A stretch of DNA of 6,163 nucleotides from an uncultured Clostridia bacterium (GTDB taxonomy: Bacteria > Bacillota > Clostridia > Christensenellales > Aristaeellaceae). This document shows positions 4,726-6,163 of this stretch, piece by piece (the stretch's first letter is position 1; every line of letters begins with the position of its first letter). The stretch is taken from NCBI GenBank assembly GCA_934631055.1, contig CAKTXP010000145.1, positions 1 to 6,163 on the forward strand, given 5' to 3'. The position numbers and the translations under genes were made by a program. The notes beneath the pieces are model-generated. The model saw nothing but the letters and a program-made list of their open reading frames with translations. It did not search any database and had not been told where the DNA came from.

Positions 4726-5694
4726 TTAGAAGCTGCGTCCGCCGCCGCCGCCGCGGGAAGAACCGCCGCCGAAACTGCCGCCGCCAAAGCTTCCGCCTCC
4801 GCCGAAGCCGCCGCTGCTGCGTCCGCCGCCGAAACCGCCGCTGCGCGGAGGACGGCTGCTCGGACGGGAACCGCCGAAACCGCCGCCCATCGGGGGACGC
4901 GGTGGACGGGGACCGCCAAAGCCGCCGCCCATCGGGGGACGCGGACCGCGCGGGGGACGACGGTTCCTGTCGTTGCGGCCGAAGAGCCAGCCGAGGAAGA
5001 AATAGCTCAGACAGCCGCCGCGGTTGGGCGCGAGCGCGTTGAAGATGACGCAGATGATGATGTAAACAAAGATAACGCCGATGAGGAATTCAAACAAGCT
5101 GAATTCACCTCCGTCACTGTAACCGTTGTAGTCGTAATTGTAATCGTAGTTTCCGGAGCTTGAACTGCCGCTCTGGGAAGAGGCGAGGGAGAGCGTCTTG
5201 CCCTTGGCGCGGGCGAGATACTGGCAGACGTCCTTATACAGGCTGACCATGCCCTCGTCGAAGTTGTTATCGGCAAAGTAGCTGATGTTGTCGTCGATGA
5301 GTTCGCCGCATTTGGAGCCGCTCATCACGCGGTCAACGCCTTTGCCTGTACCGATTTGGATCTTGCGGTCGCCGCGGGCGAGGAGGATGACCACGCCGTT
5401 ATCTTCGCCCGACTGACCGATACCCCAGGTATTGATGAGGTCGGTCGCGTAATCGGCGGGATCTTGTCCATCGAGGAAATCGACGACGACGGCGATCGCC
5501 TGAATACCGGTCGCGTCTTCGAGCGCAGAACCGTAATTTTCGATGACGCTCTTACTCGAAGCGGAGAGGACGGAGCCGTCGTAGTCATAGGCATACGCAA
5601 ATTCGCTGGGTTTACTCGGCACGGAAGCCGATGCGCCGACGGCAAGGCAGAGCATCAAAGCCAGAGCCGTGAGCAGAGCCAAAACTTTCTTCAT
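4726..5694 (-). CDS. TPM-domain (YgcG-like) secreted/membrane protein with Gly-rich tail (322 aa)
   Basis: A signal peptide (1-24, MKKVLALLTALALMLCLAVG then ASA) leads into a TPM domain at about 31-163. Its typical pieces are visible: AIAVVVDFLDG (66-76), TWGIGQSGEDNGVVILLARG (89-108) and KIQIGTGKGV (111-120). A Ser/Asn/Tyr-rich linker (171-195) is followed by a membrane segment (about 201-222) and a basic, Pro/Gly-rich tail (241-322) ending GGGGGRSF. This matches YgcG-type proteins (TPM domain, membrane helix, Gly-rich end). TPM domains are linked to photosystem II repair phosphatases in plants; in bacteria the role is mostly unknown, though they often sit beside LemA genes. Start at ATG 5694, with AAAGGAAG 5-6 bases upstream. 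The neighbour at 5945-6163 is co-directional, but a hairpin-rich 250-bp element separates them. A strong terminator lies about 100 bases downstream. Confidence 0.9.
   Translation of the reverse strand: MKKVLALLTALALMLCLAVGASASVPSKPSEFAYAYDYDGSVLSASSKSVIENYGSALEDATGIQAIAVVVDFLDGQDPADYATDLINTWGIGQSGEDNGVVILLARGDRKIQIGTGKGVDRVMSGSKCGELIDDNISYFADNNFDEGMVSLYKDVCQYLARAKGKTLSLASSQSGSSSSGNYDYNYDYNGYSDGGEFSLFEFLIGVIFVYIIICVIFNALAPNRGGCLSYFFLGWLFGRNDRNRRPPRGPRPPMGGGFGGPRPPRPPMGGGFGGSRPSSRPPRSGGFGGGRSSGGFGGGGSFGGGSFGGGSSRGGGGGRSF
4862..4945 (-). repeat. 42-bp tandem duplication within the TPM protein tail
   Basis: Two adjacent 42-bp units (4862-4903 and 4904-4945) are nearly identical, with a long exact core ending in the same bases. 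Each encodes RPPMGGGFGG plus a few variable residues (residues about 252-261 and 266-275). The frame is kept. It is an in-frame internal duplication in a low-complexity tail, likely prone to copy-number change by slippage. Confidence 0.8.
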
Positions 5695-5717
5695 TTTTTC
5701 TTCCTTTCTAAGGGGTT

Positions 5718-5930
5718 ACGGTTGGGGCGTTGCCCCAAACCCCAGCAGGGAACTGAGTTCCCTGCACCTTCCACATCGCTATCGCTTTGCGATAGCGGCG
5801 TTTATTTTATAGATGAGTTTATTGGACAAACCTTGAAGGAATCAGATTGATTGCGCAGCAATCAATCGTAGTGGGAATTCCAAGAACCTAAGGTTCTTGG
5901 CAGGGTTTGGGGCAGAGCCCCAACGTCATC
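5718..5930. repeat. Hairpin-rich, MITE-like palindromic element with inverted ends
   Basis: Six hairpins lie in a row: TTGGGGC/GCCCCAA (5722-5738), GCAGGGAAC/GTTCCCTGC (5745-5765), CGCTATCGC/GCGATAGCG (5777-5797), GATTGATTGC/GCAATCAATC (5845-5867), CCAAGAACCT/AGGTTCTTGG (5880-5900) and TTGGGGC/GCCCCAA (5907-5923). All stems are perfect, 7-10 bp. The outer two pairs mirror each other: the left end (ACG, GGGGC hairpin, AAACCCC, variable hairpin, TTCCAC) matches the right end read on the minus strand (ACG, GGGGC hairpin, AAACCCT, variable hairpin, TTCCCAC). This gives imperfect terminal inverted repeats of about 55 bp on an element of about 210 bp with no coding capacity. It lies between the TPM gene and the upstream partial gene. 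A tandem TCATCCCCAA / TCATCCCCAT (5927-5946) lies at its right edge. No target-site duplication is certain. Confidence 0.65.
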
Positions 5931-5944
5931 CCCAATCATCCCCA

Positions 5945-6163
5945 TCAAACCCCTTCGTACATGTCCGGCTGAGTAAGAAGAGCCTTCGTCGGAAGCTTTT
6001 CGTAGAGCTTTTCAGCCTTCTGCGCATGGTCGTTGTAGGCGCGTCCTTCCTGCCGCAGGAAACTGCCCTGCTCGGAGAATGTGTCCGCCGCGCGGGTGAG
6101 CATCGTCGCGTTCTCGCCGGACAGGGAGGAGGACGCTTCGTCGATGAGCTGGCTGACCGCGGC
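5945..6163 (-). CDS. C-terminal fragment of a conserved hypothetical, possibly LemA-like (partial)
   Basis: The minus strand from the right edge is open for 72 codons and ends in TGA at 5947-5945. The visible part is helical and charged, from AAVSQLIDEASSSLSGENAT through FSEQGSFLRQEGRAYNDHAQ to KAEKLYEKLPTKALLTQPDM, ending YEGV. The pattern of a helix carrying R-x-YN followed by K-x-Y-x-x-LP near the C-terminus recalls the end of LemA-family proteins, which have a YN motif and a following Phe-Pro. LemA genes are frequent neighbours of TPM/YgcG genes, and this gene is directly upstream and co-directional. The match is weak: the usual FP and the final GF motif are replaced. I would call it conserved hypothetical with a LemA-like possibility. 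The start lies outside the window. Confidence 0.55.
   Translation of the reverse strand, partial: AAVSQLIDEASSSLSGENATMLTRAADTFSEQGSFLRQEGRAYNDHAQKAEKLYEKLPTKALLTQPDMYEGV

Noticed and set aside
5356..5850. Plus-strand open frame opposite the TPM gene start and running into the hairpin element
   Set aside because: It crosses the TPM signal peptide in antisense and then several hairpins; no ribosome binding site or domain.
5720..5930. CRISPR array or tRNA-like cluster
   Set aside because: The hairpins differ in sequence and are not regularly spaced direct repeats; no cloverleaf or CCA end can be drawn.

Overview
The window looks like chromosomal DNA from a Gram-positive anaerobe of the class Clostridia, probably a gut or host-associated lineage. 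The evidence is the gene content (a VanW-family envelope protein, a TcdE/phage-type holin, an ECF sigma factor with an overlapping membrane anti-sigma gene, and a TPM-domain protein), strong AAGGAGG-type ribosome binding sites, consensus sigma-A promoters with 17-bp spacers, and moderately high GC. This assignment is inference from style, not from a marker gene.

Layout, left to right. Bases 1-59 hold the first codons of a minus-strand secreted or lipoprotein gene that runs off the left edge. A VanW-family protein follows on the minus strand (175-2019) with its own promoter at 2094-2122. Divergent from it is the only plus-strand gene, a small holin (2269-2694). Convergent with the holin is a minus-strand ECF sigma (3748-4287) / anti-sigma (2820-3764) operon with overlapping genes and a promoter at 4362-4390. 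Bases 4288-4725 contain no credible full gene; they hold the sigma promoter and leader, a two-hairpin repeat, two terminator-like hairpins and a stop-proximal repeat. A minus-strand TPM-domain protein with a glycine-rich tail follows (4726-5694), then about 250 bp made almost entirely of hairpins with inverted-repeat ends (5718-5930), then the C-terminal end of another minus-strand gene (5945-6163), possibly LemA-like.

All products with a recognisable localisation act at the cell envelope: VanW protein, holin, anti-sigma, TPM protein and the truncated secreted protein. The sigma/anti-sigma pair is the only regulatory module. No link between it and the other genes can be shown from this sequence.

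The most unusual content is non-coding. One family of about 45-50 bp two-hairpin elements occurs four times. Each copy lies 2-9 bases after a stop codon and is oriented the same way relative to the gene it follows (VanW, holin, anti-sigma, TPM). Stem sequences differ between copies but stay self-complementary. A second family pairs a conserved GGGGC/GCCCC hairpin with a variable but perfectly paired hairpin; it occurs once at 4458-4509 and twice, inverted, at the ends of the 5718-5930 element.
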